Assembly (NCBI GenBank): GCA_902797585.1
Contig: CADBTK010000013.1
Coordinates: 1 to 8,897 of the forward strand
Source of the DNA: Erysipelothrix rhusiopathiae
Lineage (GTDB): Bacteria; Bacillota_I; Bacilli_A; Erysipelotrichales; Erysipelotrichaceae
Reading direction: 5' to 3'
Length of the DNA: 8,897 bases
Part shown: piece after piece, positions 5,943 to 8,897 of the stretch
Numbering within the stretch: the stretch's first letter is position 1
Layout of the letters: every line of letters begins with the position of its first letter
Made by a program: the position numbers and the translations under genes
Notes under the pieces: model-generated
Seen by the model: the letters and a program-made list of their open reading frames with translations, nothing else
Database searches by the model: none
What the model was told of the DNA's origin: nothing

Positions 5943-7615
5943 CAGAAAGAATTACCCGTGTAGCCAATCGATATGAGATTGATTCTCTTATCGGTCAAGG
6001 GGGAATGGCAGATGTCTATTTAGCCCAGGATACCATATTAAATCGGATGGTTGCCATTAAAGTGTTGCGCGAAAAAATGAGCGAAGATCCGATGACTTTA
6101 GTGCGTTTTCAACGAGAAGCCAGTGCGGCGAGTAAACTATCGCATCCCAACGTTGTAGATATTTATGATGTAGGGGAAAGCGAAGGCATGCACTATATTG
6201 TTATGGAATATATTCGTGGACGTACATTGAAACAATTGATTCAGCAAAGAGGGGCGCTAAGTGTAAAAGAAGCCATTCATATTATGACTCAATTAACTTC
6301 AGCCATTAAACACGCCCACTTACATAACATTATTCATCGTGATATTAAACCCCAAAATATTTTGGTTAAAGACGATGGAACAATTAAAATTACTGACTTT
6401 GGGATTGCGGTAGCCAATGATGCGGTGCAATTAACTTTAAATAATGCGGTAATGGGTTCGGCTCATTATCTAGCGCCAGAAACAGCGCAAGGAAAAGATG
6501 CCACAGAACAAGTGGATATTTATTCTTTAGGAATTGTTTTTTATGAATTATTAACAGGGAAAGTGCCTTTTAGTGGAAAGACACCAACAGAAATCGCGAT
6601 TAAACATTTACGCCAACCTATGCCATATGTTCGTGATTTTAATCCTGATATTCCTCAATCGGTAGAAAATATTATCCTAAAAGCTACGGCTAAAGTTAGT
6701 AGTGAACGTTATGATCATGCCAATTTAATGTTGTATGATTTAGAACATTGTTTGGATTGGGAATATCGTAATATGGATCGTATTGAAATTGAAACACCAG
6801 TTGTTTCTAATGTAGATGTCAATGATGGACATGTAACTGTTCAATATACCGACCAACAAAACCAAGATCAACCAGTCATGAAAGAAAAGAAAAAATCTTT
6901 CTTATCCTTACCGGCAAAACTTGGAATTGTTCTTATTCTTTGTGGAATTTGTGCATTAAGTGCTATTGGGACAGGATTTATTCATGTGGATGGTATGTTT
7001 GGTTATAAACGTATGCCAAATGTGAATAAGATGACACAAGAAGAAGCGATTTCTATTTTAAAAGCAGATAACTTTAATTCCATTAGTTTTGATTATGCCG
7101 TTAGTGATAAAGTCGATAAAGATCATATTATTTCGGCCAATCATAAACCTGGTGAACTCATTCATACTTCTGAAGATATTGTAGTTACTATTTCAAAAGG
7201 CCCTTCTTTTTTAGTGAAAGATTATACAGGTGAATACTTGGATGATGTGCTCTATGAATTAGAACAATCGGGTGTTCAATTGGATGTACAAGTGGAATAC
7301 TCCAATGCAGCTGAAACGAATCCAGGTATCATTATGGAACAATCTTTATTGACTGCAGGAGAGAGAATTGATCCAGATTCCAATCGAAAGATTAAATTCA
7401 TTGTCAGTCAATATCCTACTATTAAAATACCGGAAGAATTAATTGGTATGGATATAGAAGAAGGAAAAGATTTATTAAATGAGTTAGGTGTTGCGGTTAA
7501 TACTCGTCAATCAGGAGGCGGGGGAACTGGTAAGATTATACAAGTCAATCCTCCAGTGGGTACAACCTATACGCAAGAAGGTTCAGAAAGTGTGGTAACG
7601 CTTTATTATGACTAA
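5939..7615 (+). CDS. prkC: PASTA-domain Ser/Thr protein kinase PrkC (Stk1/PknB family)
   Basis: This is a membrane kinase whose outer PASTA domains bind muropeptides or lipid II and whose inner domain phosphorylates proteins of cell-wall growth, division and translation. The kinase domain spans about 12-275. It has the glycine loop GQGGMADVY (19-27), Lys41 in VAIKVL, HRDIKPQN with catalytic Asp135, DFG (153-155) and APE ending at Glu181. A juxtamembrane linker of about 50 residues ends in a basic patch (KEKKK). One membrane helix covers about 328-350. Three PASTA repeats follow, at roughly 359-422, 423-491 and 492-558, and the protein stops right after the last. The third contains a glycine run. 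The activation loop has only one Thr (Thr166). The start lies in an ATGA overlap with stp, with GAGG at 5928-5931 as Shine-Dalgarno. Its last eight bases overlap rsgA. Confidence 0.97.
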   Translation: MTERITRVANRYEIDSLIGQGGMADVYLAQDTILNRMVAIKVLREKMSEDPMTLVRFQREASAASKLSHPNVVDIYDVGESEGMHYIVMEYIRGRTLKQLIQQRGALSVKEAIHIMTQLTSAIKHAHLHNIIHRDIKPQNILVKDDGTIKITDFGIAVANDAVQLTLNNAVMGSAHYLAPETAQGKDATEQVDIYSLGIVFYELLTGKVPFSGKTPTEIAIKHLRQPMPYVRDFNPDIPQSVENIILKATAKVSSERYDHANLMLYDLEHCLDWEYRNMDRIEIETPVVSNVDVNDGHVTVQYTDQQNQDQPVMKEKKKSFLSLPAKLGIVLILCGICALSAIGTGFIHVDGMFGYKRMPNVNKMTQEEAISILKADNFNSISFDYAVSDKVDKDHIISANHKPGELIHTSEDIVVTISKGPSFLVKDYTGEYLDDVLYELEQSGVQLDVQVEYSNAAETNPGIIMEQSLLTAGERIDPDSNRKIKFIVSQYPTIKIPEELIGMDIEEGKDLLNELGVAVNTRQSGGGGTGKIIQVNPPVGTTYTQEGSESVVTLYYD

Positions 7616-8468
7616 GTTATGCACAGGAACTGTAATTAAAATTATTTCTAATCAATATACGATTCAATACCAAGACCAAAAGATTTTAGCAAGCCCTCGT
7701 GGAAAAATGCGAAAAGGGAAAAGTCCAATGGTTGGTGATCGTGTAGAATTTGAACAAAAAGAAGATACATATGTAATTCATAAAGTATGTAAACGGATGA
7801 ATCAATTATTGCGTCCTTCCATTTCTAATGTTGATCAAGCCATCATTGTTACGAGTTTAAAAGATCCGGATTATTCCGATCATTTATTAAATCGATTAAT
7901 CTTTTTGGTTTGTTTAGCAGGTGTGGAACCTGTATTATGTATCACGAAAAGTGATTTAGTAGATATCAAAGATTTTGAAGAAGAATTTGAATGGTATAAA
8001 AAGGCAGGTTATACAATCTTTTATTCGCATCCAGGAAGTAATGATGATGAATTAAAAGAAATACTAAAAGGAAAAACGAGTGTTTTATGTGGACAATCTG
8101 GAGCAGGGAAAAGTTCTTTATTGAATCGTTTGGATCCATCTTTCCAACTTCAAACACAAGAGATTTCTAAAGCTTTAGGAAGAGGAAAACATACGACTCG
8201 CCATTGTGAATTACATGAGATTGCCGGTGGTTGGGTTGCCGATACTCCTGGATTTTCTAGTTTAGATTTTACATATCTAGATATTAGTCAATTAGACCAA
8301 GTTATCAAAGATTTTCAACCGTATCTTAATCAATGTAAATTCAATGACTGTCAACATTTAAAAGAGCCTGATTGTGCTATTAAACAAGCTGTAGATCATG
8401 GAGAAATTAATCCATCCATGTATCAAGATTATTGTCAAATAAAGGAAAACAAAATATATGAAAAATAG
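7608..8468 (+). CDS. rsgA: Small ribosomal subunit biogenesis GTPase RsgA (YjeQ/CpgA)
   Basis: RsgA is a circularly permuted GTPase that acts late in 30S assembly and is stimulated by the ribosome. The 286 residues are normal for Firmicutes. An N-terminal OB fold (about 1-65, with PMVGDRVEF) is followed by the permuted GTPase motifs: G4 TKSD (113-116), G1 GQSGAGKSS (162-170), the GRGKHTT loop (191-197) and G3 DTPG (212-215). The C-terminal zinc knuckle is Cys243, Cys248, His250 and Cys256. The ATG at 7608 overlaps the prkC end by eight bases. It gives a first strand (GTVIKIISNQY) that fits the family, but no Shine-Dalgarno is seen before it, so reinitiation after prkC translation is likely. 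The B. subtilis orthologue CpgA has been reported as a PrkC substrate, which fits its place beside prkC. Confidence 0.96.
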   Translation: MTKLCTGTVIKIISNQYTIQYQDQKILASPRGKMRKGKSPMVGDRVEFEQKEDTYVIHKVCKRMNQLLRPSISNVDQAIIVTSLKDPDYSDHLLNRLIFLVCLAGVEPVLCITKSDLVDIKDFEEEFEWYKKAGYTIFYSHPGSNDDELKEILKGKTSVLCGQSGAGKSSLLNRLDPSFQLQTQEISKALGRGKHTTRHCELHEIAGGWVADTPGFSSLDFTYLDISQLDQVIKDFQPYLNQCKFNDCQHLKEPDCAIKQAVDHGEINPSMYQDYCQIKENKIYEK

Positions 8469-8897
8469 TATTATTGTGTCTCCATCTGTTTTATCGATGG
8501 ATTATGCAAATATGCAAGAACAAATGAATCAAATCAATGCATCCAAAGCACAATGGTTACATTTTGATGTAATGGATGGTCATTTTGTACCAAATTTAAC
8601 TTTTGGTCCGGATCTTTTAAAAGGATTTCGAAAGATGACTGATCTCGTATTGGATGTTCATTTGATGGTGACTGACCCTACATATTTTGCGCCTATCTTT
8701 ATTGAAGCAGGGGCTGATATTATTACATTCCATGTGGAAACTTTTGATAATGACTGTGAAAAGATTTCACAATGTCTACAAATGATTCATGATAAAAAAG
8801 CGCAAGCTGGAATCGTCATTAAACCTAATACGGACATTACTCAATTTGAATCGATTTTAGATCAAATAGATTTGGTTTTAATCATGAGTGTGGAACC
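8458..8897 (+). CDS. rpe: Ribulose-phosphate 3-epimerase, 5' part (cut by window end)
   Basis: Rpe interconverts D-ribulose 5-phosphate and D-xylulose 5-phosphate in the pentose phosphate pathway. It is a cytoplasmic TIM-barrel enzyme of about 215-220 residues, of which the first 146 are visible. The frame is open to the right edge. Motifs seen are SPSVLSMDY (8-16), the metal and catalytic segment HFDVMDGHFVPN (His35, Asp37), DVHLMV with metal ligand His68, and LIMSVEP at the edge, the start of the phosphate-binding VEPGFGGQ loop. The second catalytic Asp lies beyond the window. The ATG overlaps the rsgA stop by 11 bases. AAAGGA at 8441-8446 is the probable ribosome binding site, with a rather long spacing of 11 bases. 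Position after rsgA is the usual one in Firmicutes, where a thiamine-pyrophosphokinase gene often follows. Confidence 0.95.
   Translation, partial: MKNSIIVSPSVLSMDYANMQEQMNQINASKAQWLHFDVMDGHFVPNLTFGPDLLKGFRKMTDLVLDVHLMVTDPTYFAPIFIEAGADIITFHVETFDNDCEKISQCLQMIHDKKAQAGIVIKPNTDITQFESILDQIDLVLIMSVE

Noticed and set aside
7966..8157. Reverse-strand open frame inside rsgA
   Set aside because: It is antisense to the G1 region of RsgA, and its hydrophobic look comes from complemented Asp/Glu/Lys codons.

Overview
This is an A+T-rich window (about two thirds A+T by eye) with all genes on the + strand. It looks like chromosomal DNA of a low-GC Firmicute. The gene order priA–rsmB–rlmN–stp–prkC–rsgA–rpe is the classic Firmicutes arrangement that links replication restart, RNA modification and Ser/Thr phosphorylation. 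TGA is used as a stop by rlmN and stp, and no gene reads through TGA, so the code is the standard bacterial one and not that of the mycoplasmas. A member of the Erysipelotrichia or a related gut Firmicute is a guess from composition and gene content, not a demonstrated assignment.

Layout: (1) The 3' part of a DUF4438-family gene runs in from the left edge and stops at 762. (2) A gap of only 33 bases carries a Rho-independent terminator, whose stem includes the DUF4438 stop codon, and a perfect extended -10 element (TGGTATAAT). Its predicted start point falls on the A of the priA ATG. (3) priA (796-2916) and rsmB (2918-4135) follow almost without a gap. The def and fmt genes that commonly sit between them in Firmicutes are absent. 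(4) A second extended -10 (TGATATAAT) overlaps the rsmB stop and precedes rlmN, which starts with TTG behind a strong Shine-Dalgarno. (5) rlmN, stp, prkC, rsgA and rpe form an unbroken chain in which each start overlaps the previous stop by 4, 4, 8 and 11 bases. The rpe gene is cut by the right edge. No non-coding stretch exceeds 35 bases.

How the genes fit together: Stp and PrkC are an antagonistic phosphatase/kinase pair. PrkC is a one-pass membrane kinase with three extracellular PASTA domains that sense cell-wall material. RsgA, a 30S assembly GTPase, is encoded next and is a reported PrkC substrate in Bacillus subtilis (CpgA). RsmB and RlmN methylate 16S rRNA, and 23S rRNA plus tRNA, respectively. 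Rpe belongs to the pentose phosphate pathway.

I found no mobile element, CRISPR array, RNA gene or unfamiliar multi-gene system. The region is mostly ordinary housekeeping. The points most worth a second look are the apparently leaderless priA, the missing def-fmt pair, the poorly understood DUF4438 protein, and the thinned-out activation loop of PrkC.
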